From positions 1-57,187 of the forward strand of contig MSHL01000052.1 of NCBI GenBank assembly GCA_001941135.1: DNA of 57,187 nt, given 5' to 3'. Both the position numbers and the translations under genes were made by a program. Shown here one piece after another: positions 1 through 7,167 of this stretch. Positions within the stretch are counted from its first letter, which is position 1; each line of letters starts with the position of its first letter. The stretch comes from Ruminococcus sp. Zagget11. Lineage in GTDB: Bacteria > Bacillota > Clostridia > Oscillospirales > Ruminococcaceae. The notes beneath the pieces were generated by a model, which worked only from the letters and a program-made list of their open reading frames with translations, was not told the DNA's origin and did no database searches.

Positions 1-1
1 G

Positions 2-49
2 ACCTATTTTGTGCTTATGCCTCAGTTCCCATATCACTTGTGCTTTTTC
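2..49 (-). CDS. IS3-family OrfB transposase, N-terminal fragment cut by window edge
   Basis: In the -1 frame relative to orfA the sequence reads KAQVIWELRHKHKIG and stays open to the window edge. This resembles the usual start of IS3/IS150 OrfB proteins (a helical stretch before the DDE domain). Only about 16 codons are visible, so the catalytic residues cannot be checked. Confidence 0.5.
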
Positions 50-378
50 TCTTGCCGTACCCTCTCGGCAACCAAGGCATTCAATTTTTTTAGGTAGTCA
101 TTTTCCGCACGAAGTCGCTGCATTTCTGCGATGAGGTCTTCCTCCACCTCTTTCTTCAGTTTTGGAGGGCGTCCCGTTGACTTTCGTCCTCTTCTTTCAA
201 CATAGAGTCCTTCTTTTCCTTCTCCAAGGTAGATTCGTTCCCAATCGGCGGCTCGTCTGTGCGGCAATTCAAATCTTCTCTCTATTTCTTTGTAGCTCAG
301 TTTTTCCTTTTGCATTGTTTCTACAACCATGATTTTAAATTCTGGTGTATACCTTTTGTTTGGCTTTCCTTTAGGCAT
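34..378 (-). CDS. IS3-family transposase OrfA (helix-turn-helix protein)
   Basis: A 114-residue basic protein starting MPKGKPNKRYTPEFK. The first 60 residues form the IS3-type helix-turn-helix used to bind the IS ends (YTPEFKIMVVE, then LSYKEIERRFELP and RRAADWERIYL); residues about 85-105 (VEEDLIAEMQRLRAENDYLK) look like the leucine-zipper region used for OrfA/OrfAB multimerisation. The ATG at 378 follows GAAAGGGGAT at good spacing, so upstream in-frame Met codons were rejected. The 3' end contains GAAAAAGC, a possible slippage site for -1 frameshifting into orfB. This copy is intact as far as seen, unlike the right-hand copy. Confidence 0.88.
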   Translation of the reverse strand: MPKGKPNKRYTPEFKIMVVETMQKEKLSYKEIERRFELPHRRAADWERIYLGEGKEGLYVERRGRKSTGRPPKLKKEVEEDLIAEMQRLRAENDYLKKLNALVAERVRQEKKHK

Positions 379-532
379 AAAAATATCCCCTTTCATTAGA
401 CTTTTAATTGGTATATTTATATTATACCACATTGTCTAACAAAAGGGGAGCACTTCAAAAAAGCGGAGCGTTGCTTTTTGCATTATGTGAAAAAATTTGT
501 GTAAAATGACGTATTACGTGCTGTGACGGGGA

Positions 533-2473
533 TTACCTCCTGCGTCCGTGATGAACCACCTTTTCGGTGTACATAAGCACATCAGCCTCTTTAATGAGGG
601 AATCTATCACAGTATCATCCCGAATATCCGCACAGCTAAGTCCGAAGCTGCATTCAATGCCGTACTCCTTGCCGTCATTCCTGTTAAGCTGTTCAAGGTA
701 TGCAATAACCTCGATAACAAACCTTTCGCCACGCTCCTTTGCTGAGGTATCCTCGCCGCCAAAGATAAGCACCACAAATTCATCGCCGCCGAAACGGGCG
801 CAGACGGTATTGCCGTCGGCACAGAGCAGAAGCGCCTGACCTATGGAGTTTATGGCAAAATCTCCCTCGGAGTGACCGTAGGTGTCGTTGATGGTCTTAA
901 GCCCGTCCATATCCACGGAAATTACGCAAATACTGCCCGCTTTTCCACTTTCCAAGGATTTCCTTGCACGGCTTTTGAACTCGTTATAAAAGCCTTGCCT
1001 GTTATAAAGACCTGTCATATAATCCCTTATATACAGCTCCCTAAGCTTTTCATTCGCTTTTTTCAGGACAATTTGGTTATTGATTACCTCTAAGGTATGG
1101 TTTAGGGTATGGGTGTATTTAACAAGATAACGATAATTATTGCTGCGGCTTGTGTTGTTGTTTTTCGGGTCAAGAGCGCACGCTATATATCCCACTCCCT
1201 TGTCGCCGAAGTGAATAGGTGAAAATATAAAGCAGTCAAATGCCTCCAGCGCCTCCGCAAAGTGCTTTCCTCCCCCTGCATAATAGGGATCGCCCGAAAT
1301 GCTCCACAGGCTCTCAAGCAATATAAGATTATCGGCGGTTTCATCGTTTTTCAGCCCCATGGTTTCCGCGGCGTCAAAGCTGTTTATGTTCATAAACATA
1401 TTATCCAAGGTAATACACAGATAGCAAGACGAAAAGGGCCAGCTGTGATTAAAGATTTTCTTTGACAGCTCTCCTATATCGTCAATCTGCTCGCCGAACG
1501 CCTGCATATGCTCCATGCCCTCCTCATGGGAGCTGTCCTCGTCAAGCCTTATAAGCAGGGGCATAAGCACCTGCCCTGTCACTTCCCGGTAGTTAAGGGG
1601 CTTACAGCCGCATGACTGGGTGTAAATCGGCTTAAACTCCACAGATGTAGTGTTTTTCACAGGCACATCGCTGTTTACGGACGTTATTATCTCCAGTGCC
1701 TTATCCGCCGCCAAATCTATATCCTGCTTTGAGGTGGTAAGTCTTGGAACATGATATTCCGCTGAGGCTATTCCGTCAAAGCCCGTAACCAAACAGTCGT
1801 CGGGTACGCTATAGCCGTATTCTATAAGCTTTGCGCAGACAATCATTGCCATTGTATCGTTGGCGCAGACCCATGCATCGGGCATATCAAGACCCGTTTT
1901 CATAAATTCATCAAAAGCCTGCTGTGTGGGTGTACTCCAGAATCCTCCGTACATAACCCGTCTTTCGTCAAGCTCTATGCCCTTTTCATCCAGCACCCTG
2001 CGGAAGCTGTCCTCACGCTCCATGGAGTAGGAATTGTCCTTGATACCTGCCATTAAATTCAAGGTGCGACAGCCGTGAACGTCCACGAGATGTCTTACAA
2101 TGGTTTCAAAGGCTTTGGAATAGTCAAAGATTACATTGTAGCAGCCCTCCACACACCTGTCAATGCTGACAACGGGAATATTGCACCCATTAGCCTTAGC
2201 TATGAGCCTTTCCACGGTTTCATCGCTGTGAATGGATTCGGTAAGAATAATAAGACCGCACAAGCGTTCAAAGTGAATAAGGTCAAAAATTGTTGTCTCA
2301 CCGTCATTATAACGGCTTTCATTAAATAAATCCGTAGTGGTAGCGTAAACGAAAATTTTATATCCCTGTTCTCCTGCCGTCTTGGCAAGGCGATCCACAA
2401 ATGTCTGCTGAAAATCCACTCTCACATCTGACAAACAGACACCAATGGTTTTATATTTCTCCCAGTTACTCAT
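533..2473 (-). CDS. Periplasmic-binding-like sensor/GGDEF diguanylate cyclase
   Basis: A 646-residue protein with two recognisable parts. Residues about 8-285 resemble the sugar-binding domain of LacI-family regulators (IGVCLSDVRVDFQQTFVDRL, later VTGFDGIASAEYHVPRLTTSKQD), but there is no N-terminal helix-turn-helix, signal peptide or membrane segment, so it should be a cytosolic ligand sensor. Residues about 475-646 are a GGDEF domain: YIRDYMTGLYNRQGF and RFGGDEFVVL near 562. The active-site GGDEF is intact; the inhibitory RxxD I-site expected just upstream is absent (DGNT at that place). The middle 190 residues are unassigned. ATG at 2473 follows GGAGGG with 9-nt spacing. Expected role: makes cyclic di-GMP in response to a small ligand, possibly a sugar; the ligand is unknown. 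Confidence 0.85.
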   Translation of the reverse strand: MSNWEKYKTIGVCLSDVRVDFQQTFVDRLAKTAGEQGYKIFVYATTTDLFNESRYNDGETTIFDLIHFERLCGLIILTESIHSDETVERLIAKANGCNIPVVSIDRCVEGCYNVIFDYSKAFETIVRHLVDVHGCRTLNLMAGIKDNSYSMEREDSFRRVLDEKGIELDERRVMYGGFWSTPTQQAFDEFMKTGLDMPDAWVCANDTMAMIVCAKLIEYGYSVPDDCLVTGFDGIASAEYHVPRLTTSKQDIDLAADKALEIITSVNSDVPVKNTTSVEFKPIYTQSCGCKPLNYREVTGQVLMPLLIRLDEDSSHEEGMEHMQAFGEQIDDIGELSKKIFNHSWPFSSCYLCITLDNMFMNINSFDAAETMGLKNDETADNLILLESLWSISGDPYYAGGGKHFAEALEAFDCFIFSPIHFGDKGVGYIACALDPKNNNTSRSNNYRYLVKYTHTLNHTLEVINNQIVLKKANEKLRELYIRDYMTGLYNRQGFYNEFKSRARKSLESGKAGSICVISVDMDGLKTINDTYGHSEGDFAINSIGQALLLCADGNTVCARFGGDEFVVLIFGGEDTSAKERGERFVIEVIAYLEQLNRNDGKEYGIECSFGLSCADIRDDTVIDSLIKEADVLMYTEKVVHHGRRR

Positions 2474-2540
2474 CTATCCGCACCCTCCGTATATGTGTAA
2501 ATATGCCGCAAATGCCCCATAATCATTTCAGCATATATAA

Positions 2541-3341
2541 TCATCGTACCTGTTTTCTCTTTGAAGAGGAATGTTTAATCTGTGTATGAACACCGCAGCA
2601 CGAAACGCCTATAGCAGTCATATTGTCCGTACTGCCGTTTTCCACAGCAATTTCGGTAAGGCGCTGCAATCTTTTGGGCAAGCTCATAGGCAATGCGAGA
2701 GCTTCCTCAAACTGTCCCTGTGTTATGTAATCGGAAATACCGTCCGTGCATATTATAATAACATCTCCGCCGCGAATCCCCCCTGTAATGGGTTTTATTT
2801 CGGGTTCAGGAGATGAAGTTACATTCCCCAATACGGGAAAAATAACATTTTTATGTTCATGAGTGCGCTGCTCCTCACGGGAAATTTTTCCCTGCTCGTA
2901 AAGCAGCTGGACAAGAGATTGATCCGTGGAAATCTGCCTGATTTTACCGTTTCGGTAGCGATACATACGGGAATCGCCCACATTTATAACGCTTGCGTTC
3001 TCCTGCTCGTCAACGGCTATAGCGCAAAGTGTAGTCTGCATATTGGTACAGCCCCGATGAGCGCTGCCATAGCGCACAAGCTTACCGTGTATGCCGTTAA
3101 TCTTGCTCTGCATATTGACCTTACTGCCGTACTTTACGGAGGAGAGCAGCTCGAGAGCGAGTCTTGAAGCCACCTCGCCCGAAGCCTCGCCGCCCACGCC
3201 GTCGGCAACAGCGGCAATAAAGGGCGGGCGTATATCGGTTTCAAGCTGCGCCTTAGAAAGAACAACACCATCTATTAAAAAAGCGTCCTCGTTGTGATCT
3301 CTCACAGTACCCTTGTCTGATATTCCGCAAACGTAATACAA
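2541..3341 (-). CDS. PP2C-family serine/threonine protein phosphatase
   Basis: A 266-residue cytosolic phosphatase of the bacterial PrpC/Stp type. The metal-binding motifs are present in order: SDKGTVRDHNEDAF (residues 8-21), VADGVGGEASGE (45-56), INVGDSRMYRYRNG, a DGISDYI motif, and the terminal GSTDNMTAIGV. Two Mn/Mg ions bound by the Asp residues drive phosphate hydrolysis from Ser/Thr. The start is a TTG codon at 3341, eight to nine bases after AAAGGGG; it puts the conserved first strand at the expected place. No PASTA-type kinase partner lies next to it, which is unusual because prpC and prkC are often neighbours. It is separated from the GGDEF gene by about 70 bp on the same strand. Confidence 0.92.
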   Translation of the reverse strand: MYYVCGISDKGTVRDHNEDAFLIDGVVLSKAQLETDIRPPFIAAVADGVGGEASGEVASRLALELLSSVKYGSKVNMQSKINGIHGKLVRYGSAHRGCTNMQTTLCAIAVDEQENASVINVGDSRMYRYRNGKIRQISTDQSLVQLLYEQGKISREEQRTHEHKNVIFPVLGNVTSSPEPEIKPITGGIRGGDVIIICTDGISDYITQGQFEEALALPMSLPKRLQRLTEIAVENGSTDNMTAIGVSCCGVHTQIKHSSSKRKQVR

Positions 3342-3438
3342 CGGAACAGCCCCTTTCGCAAATACTCACTATATATTATACTACCTTTACAATCATTAAT
3401 CAATAAGCAATCTGAATAATTTTCCCCCCATTTTTTTG

Positions 3439-4057
3439 GCGGGGTGTCCCCGCAGCCACTGCCTCCCGCCGCCCTGTGTTGCCGGCGCAATGCCCTACTT
3501 CTTATACCGACAGCTAACTGTCGGTAAAATTGCTACTGCAGTTTCCCCACACCTTAAGGCGGCGGAAGGCGGCGGGTGCAGGCTCAGCCTGCCGAGGATT
3601 CTTAAGGGCAAGTAGCCCTTAAGCGGGTGTGGGCAGAGCCCACTTGTGCCGTAGGCACAAATAAACATAGGAGCGTAAATTAACGCTTATGTATAAGTGC
3701 CGCACAACGGAAAAACAAGTTACTAACGTGTTTGTGAACGTAAAACAGTTGTGAACAACTTTTAGTGCGGCACTTGTGAAAACGAGCTGCTGCGAATGCA
3801 GCGGCAATGTTTTCACGCAAAATCGGAGATTTTGCGAAAACGCACTCGTTATCGTATAAATGGTGTATATTATGTAGTCTAAGACGGTTGACTTGCTAAC
3901 GCTCTTCATGGAATAATATGTTTGTTCTCGGCAAACCTACGGTTTTACATGCCGCATTGCTAAGTTACCCGGTCAGTTTACTACCGCAATTTAAGAACAC
4001 TGTAGCATTGCGTAGCTATGCACGGCGGTTGAGCCGGTGGCTGCGGTCACAGACCGC
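3439..4057. repeat. Nested hairpin repeat, partial copy 1 (inner-layer arm plus centre)
   Basis: This fills most of the gene-free stretch 3342-4255. It begins with a triloop hairpin GCGGGG-tgt-CCCCGC (3439-3453), then a CCGACAG/CTGTCGG hairpin, a second triloop hairpin GCAGGC-tca-GCCTGC, a CTTAAGGGC/GCCCTTAAG hairpin, GGGCAGAGCCC, GTGCCGTAGGCAC, and a long stem AGTGCCGCAC/GTGCGGCACT enclosing about 90 nt. Next come GTGAAAAC/GTTTTCAC around GCTGC-gaat-GCAGC, and GCAAAATC-gga-GATTTTGC. The conserved centre lies at about 3870-3935. The mirror arm expected after the centre is missing; instead a short middle-layer module ends with GCGGTC-aca-GACCGC. Small open frames here are side products of the repeat. 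Confidence 0.8.
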
Positions 4058-4110
4058 CAAAAATATTTTCAAACTGTTATTATTAAATTACACTATGTCG
4101 TTTAATTCCG

Positions 4111-4119
4111 TGCTATAAT
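4111..4119 (+). promoter_or_regulatory. Candidate extended -10 promoter
   Basis: TGCTATAAT is an extended -10 element about 135 bp upstream of the phospholipase-like gene. No good -35 is seen, which is tolerated with a TGn extension. The leader that follows carries the pyrimidine arm of a heptamer repeat (4203-4240), right before the ribosome site. Confidence 0.5.
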
Positions 4120-4255
4120 AAAGTGTGGAGAGTTATAGGGTAGCGGATGGATTTATAGTGGGTAGCGGACAGCAAATTGACCATCCGTAAACTAACAACT
4201 GCAATTTCTATTCCCTATTCTCCATTTTCTATTATCCAACCGGGAGCGTGAAAAT

Positions 4256-4885
4256 ATGCCATCATGGGGAATACACATGGCGGTTGCGGGAGATATGTAC
4301 AAAATTCTCCAACCGTCCGATAAAAACTCGTTTTTGTTTGGGAATATTCTCCCCGACCTGCTGTGCGGATATGTTGTCACGGATATATCAAAAGCTCTTA
4401 AATACCATGTCACTCACTACAGCGAATATATTCCCGGTAATACTAAGCCCGCTTTCCCTCACTATGAGATTTTTCTCGAAAAATACCGTGACAGTATGGA
4501 CAGTATGGCTCTGGGATATTATATCCACCTGATGACGGATTTTCACTGGAACACTTATGCCACAAAACGGCTTAAAGGGCTTGATCCCACCAAGTACAGC
4601 CAAGGCGAAAATCTTACCCTTAACCGAATGAAACAGCTGGATTTCAACCGTTTTGATAAGCTTCTCGCCGGAACATACGATGTCCCCGTATACACCGACA
4701 AGCTGTATAAGGACGCCGCAAGACTTCTGCCTGTTACTCCCGATGACTGCCGAAAGGGTGTGGGAAAGCTTAACGAGATTTCCTCGGCGCATACCCCTCC
4801 AACAAGGAAAAGCTATATTTTTTCCGATGATGAGCTATACAAGCTTTGTAGGAATACAGCCGAGGATCTTTTAAAATTTACCTGA
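4256..4885 (+). CDS. Zinc-dependent phospholipase C-like protein
   Basis: A 209-residue soluble protein without a signal peptide. The order of motifs matches small clostridial proteins of the zinc-dependent phospholipase C fold: MPSWGIHMAVAGD at the N terminus (a Trp and a His in the first seven residues), FLFGNILPDLLCGY (about 33-46), then HYSEYIPGN, and MALGYYIHLMTDFHWN (about 83-98) with His and Asp as likely zinc ligands. Members of this fold hydrolyse phosphate esters, but for the short versions neither substrate nor activity is known, so only the fold is proposed. Start ATG at 4256 follows GGGAGCGTG. The gene stands alone, with its own promoter and the next promoter directly after it. 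Confidence 0.65.
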   Translation: MPSWGIHMAVAGDMYKILQPSDKNSFLFGNILPDLLCGYVVTDISKALKYHVTHYSEYIPGNTKPAFPHYEIFLEKYRDSMDSMALGYYIHLMTDFHWNTYATKRLKGLDPTKYSQGENLTLNRMKQLDFNRFDKLLAGTYDVPVYTDKLYKDAARLLPVTPDDCRKGVGKLNEISSAHTPPTRKSYIFSDDELYKLCRNTAEDLLKFT

Positions 4886-4902
4886 ATTGAACATAAAATC
4901 CA

Positions 4903-4931
4903 TTGACAGGTTTATTTTTTAGGGATATAAT
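4903..4931 (+). promoter_or_regulatory. Sigma-A type promoter of the fructokinase gene
   Basis: TTGACA (4903-4908), a 17-bp spacer and TATAAT (4926-4931) give a near-perfect housekeeping promoter. It lies about 270 bp before the fructokinase start; a repeat element (4960-5165) occupies almost the whole leader. Confidence 0.85.
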
Positions 4932-4959
4932 AAGTGTAATAAATATAATTGGAGAATAG

Positions 4960-5165
4960 TGCCCGCCGCTGCCGGAAGCAAGAAATTAAGAAGCAAGAGG
5001 CAGGGTCGCAGACCCTGCACCCAGTGCCTTCCGCCACCTTACAACGTTCTTGAATTGCACCGGTTTGTTTGCCGACAGCTAACTGTCGGTAAATCTGCTA
5101 CCGCAATTCACTTCTATTTAAGGTCGGCGGGAGACGGTGGCTGGAGGCACAGCCTCCTCAATTAT
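4960..5165. repeat. Middle-layer (triloop hairpin) repeat inside the fructokinase leader
   Basis: The element begins with 7-bp purine words (AAGAAGCAAGAGGCA), followed by the hairpin GCAGGGTC-gca-GACCCTGC. Inside are CCGACAG-ctaa-CTGTCGG and an outer imperfect stem, GTGCCTTCCGCCACCTTA against TAAGGTCGGCGGGAGACGG. It closes with the hairpin GGAGGC-aca-GCCTCC. The same order of parts, with other stem sequences, is found at 3439 and at 40075. It lies between a strong promoter and the gene, so it should be transcribed. Confidence 0.8.
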
Positions 5166-5198
5166 CTAATTTCAAATATCTATTTGGGGGACTGAAAA

Positions 5199-6167
5199 AT
5201 GTCGGGAATAGCGGCACTTGGGGAAGTAATTATCGATTTTACCTACCTTGAAAACGAGAACGGACAGCCTATGTTCAAGCAGAACGCGGGAGGTGCGCCC
5301 GCCAATGTGGCGTGTATGGTGGCGAAGCTGGGTGTAAAGACGGGATTTATCGGCAAAATCGGAAAGGATATGTTCGGAGGATATCTCAGGCGCGTCCTCA
5401 GCGACTGCGGTGTGGATACACGTGGACTTATTTCCGACAAGAATTTTTTTACCACCCTTGCCTTTGTTAGAAGAAACGAGGAGGGCGACAGGGATTTTGT
5501 ATTCTATCGGAACGATAAAATCAGCGCCGACCTTAATCTGTCCTACAGTGAGATTGATTTGACGGTAATTGACGACTGTGATATTTTCCATTTCGGCGCA
5601 TTATCCCTTACCTGCGAGCCGACACGCTCCGCCACTATGAATGCCATTGAATACGCCAAGCTTAAGGGAAAGATTATTTCCTATGACCCGAACTGGCGGG
5701 AGGATTTGTGGGAGTCAAAGGAATCTGCCGTAAAAGCAATGCGTAGCGTACTCCAATATGTAGATATAATCAAGCTTTCGGAAAAGGAGCTTCAGATACT
5801 TACGGGCTGTGACACGCTGCTTCCCTCGGTTGCCTACCTGCTGAAAGCGGGGGTAAAAATGATATGCATAACCCAAGGGGCTAAGGGCTGTATAATCGCT
5901 TCCCGAAAGGGAATAGAACGTTATTCGGGGTTTGACACGCCTATAACCGATACATTAGGCTCGGGTGACAGCTTTTATGCGGGTTTTCTCTACAAGCTTC
6001 TGGATATAGGCAAGCCTTTGGAGGAGCTGACCCCTGAGGACAAGGAGGAGCTTGCAGTATTCGCCAATGCCTGCGGAGCGCTCAGCGCTTCCAAAAAGGG
6101 AACAATCCCCTCAATGCCCGTGCTGAAATCAGTTGAAGAGCTGATTGCGTTGAGAGAGGATAAATGA
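5199..6167 (+). CDS. Fructokinase (PfkB family)
   Basis: A 322-residue PfkB/ribokinase-fold sugar kinase, most like ScrK-type fructokinases, phosphorylating fructose to fructose 6-phosphate in the cytosol. Visible signatures: ALGEVIIDF at the N terminus, NAGGAPANVACMVAKLG (about 29-45, sugar-binding GG), DPNWREDLW (typical of fructokinases), TQGAKGC, and DTLGSGDSFYAGF with the catalytic Asp. The length is normal for the family. ATG at 5199 follows GGGGGA. The gene is single, with a strong promoter 270 bp upstream; downstream is a giant palindrome. Substrate specificity is inferred from motifs; another hexose or nucleoside substrate remains possible. Confidence 0.85.
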   Translation: MSGIAALGEVIIDFTYLENENGQPMFKQNAGGAPANVACMVAKLGVKTGFIGKIGKDMFGGYLRRVLSDCGVDTRGLISDKNFFTTLAFVRRNEEGDRDFVFYRNDKISADLNLSYSEIDLTVIDDCDIFHFGALSLTCEPTRSATMNAIEYAKLKGKIISYDPNWREDLWESKESAVKAMRSVLQYVDIIKLSEKELQILTGCDTLLPSVAYLLKAGVKMICITQGAKGCIIASRKGIERYSGFDTPITDTLGSGDSFYAGFLYKLLDIGKPLEELTPEDKEELAVFANACGALSASKKGTIPSMPVLKSVEELIALREDK

Positions 6168-6169
6168 TA

Positions 6170-7108
6170 GAAGCAGGAGTATAGAGTGAGCAGTTGACAG
6201 GCGGTCAGTTCGCTAACGCAATTTAAGGACATCTAAGGGCGGCGGAAGACGTTGGGTGCAGGGTTCTCAACCCTGCCGAGTTTCCAAAGGCAGTGATATT
6301 TATATCACATAGCCTATTGGCGGGTGTGGGCAGAGCCCACTTGTGCCGTAGGCACAAATGAACATAGGAGAATAAATTAAAGCTTCTGTGAAGTGTAAAG
6401 AGCGATAAGTAACTAAGGTGATAGTGAAACAAGAACGCTTCTGTATAAGTGCCGCACTTGTAAAGAGTAACAAGTAACTAAAGCGGTTATGACGTAGTAA
6501 CGCAAGCTGAACAAGTAACTTAGTGCGGCACTGTGAAAACGAGCATTGCCGAATGGCAATGCAATGTTTTCACGCAAAATCGGAGATTTTGCTGAAAACT
6601 CACAGGTATCCGTGTTTTAAGCTTTAACCAACAAAAAACGGGGATTTTGCCGAGAACAAACATATTATTCCATGAAAAGCATTAGCAAGTCAACCGCCTT
6701 AGACTATATAACATACACCTTTTATACGATAACGAGTGCGTTCACGCAAAATCGGAGATTTTGCGTGAACGCATTGCCGTTGCATTCGCAACAGCTCGCG
6801 TTCACAGTGCCGCACTATAAGATGTTCACAACCGTTTTACGTTCGCAAACACGTTTGTAACCTGTTTATTCGGAGTGCGGCACTTTCACAAAAAGCGTTT
6901 ATTTGTTTCGCTATGCTTTTTGTGCCTACGGCACAAGTGGGCTCTGCCCACACCCGCCAAAGGCTACTCGCCTTTGGAAACTCGGCAGGACCGCGGCCCT
7001 GCACCCGGCTTACTTACGCCACCCTTCATTGTTCACCTTTACCATTCTTTACTGACCGCCTATAAACTACTCACTCTATTCTCTTGCTTCTTAATCTCTT
7101 GCTTCTAG
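6170..7108. repeat. Nested palindromic repeat, near-complete copy (about 940 bp)
   Basis: This fills the space between two convergent genes. Outermost arms: 6172-6210 and 7070-7108 are near-perfect inverted copies (AGAAGCA, ATAGAGTGAG, AGGCGGTCA in both). The next layer is a GC-rich stem with triloop hairpin GCAGGGTT-ctc-AACCCTGC on the left and GCAGG...CCCTGC on the right. The inner layer has, on each side, GGGC(AG/TC)...GCCC, GTGCCGTAGGCAC or its complement, an AGTGCCGCAC/GTGCGGCACT stem around about 90 nt, a GTGAAAAC/GTTTTCAC stem around CATTGCC-gaat-GGCAATG, and GCAAAATC-gga-GATTTTGC. The centre (about 6655-6735) is conserved in other copies. Open frames inside are short and come from the repeat; no transposase is present. 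Confidence 0.85.
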
Positions 7109-7120
7109 CAGCACAAAAAC

Positions 7121-7145
7121 GCAGGGCGGTCACTGACCGCCCTGC
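7121..7145 (-). terminator. Intrinsic terminator of coaX
   Basis: GCAGGGCGGTC-actg-ACCGCCCTGC-type hairpin; on the minus strand it is followed by GTTTTTG. It sits just after the coaX stop codon and directly outside the palindromic repeat. Confidence 0.8.
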
Positions 7146-7167
7146 TGTATTGTATCTTTAACAAAAA

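Larger units (their letters stand above)
1..457 (-). mobile_element. IS3-family-like insertion sequence, left copy (5' part)
   Basis: The outer end of the element is seen at 438-457, whose minus-strand reading is TGAAGTGCTCCCCTTTTGTT; the same sequence occurs at the start of the second copy near 56.85 kb. Reading leftwards on the minus strand there follow a TATAAT box, a GGGGAT ribosome site, orfA (378 to 34) and the beginning of orfB, which leaves the window. The orfA/orfB layout with a short overlap in the -1 frame is the IS3-family pattern. The other terminus and target duplication lie outside, so the exact subgroup cannot be settled. Confidence 0.85.

Noticed and set aside
3619-3909. Small open frame encoding a peptide with YVYLCLRHKWALPTPA, with similar ones near 6223, 6875, 12288, 16334 and 17056
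   Set aside because: The similar peptides arise because all lie in copies of the same palindromic repeat (the GTGCCGTAGGCAC and GGGCAGAGCCC hairpins), read on either strand. They lack ribosome sites and shift frame between copies.
6170-7108. Integron attC-like sites or a cassette array
   Set aside because: Hairpins lack the attC core site pattern, there is no integrase and no cassettes with genes between them.
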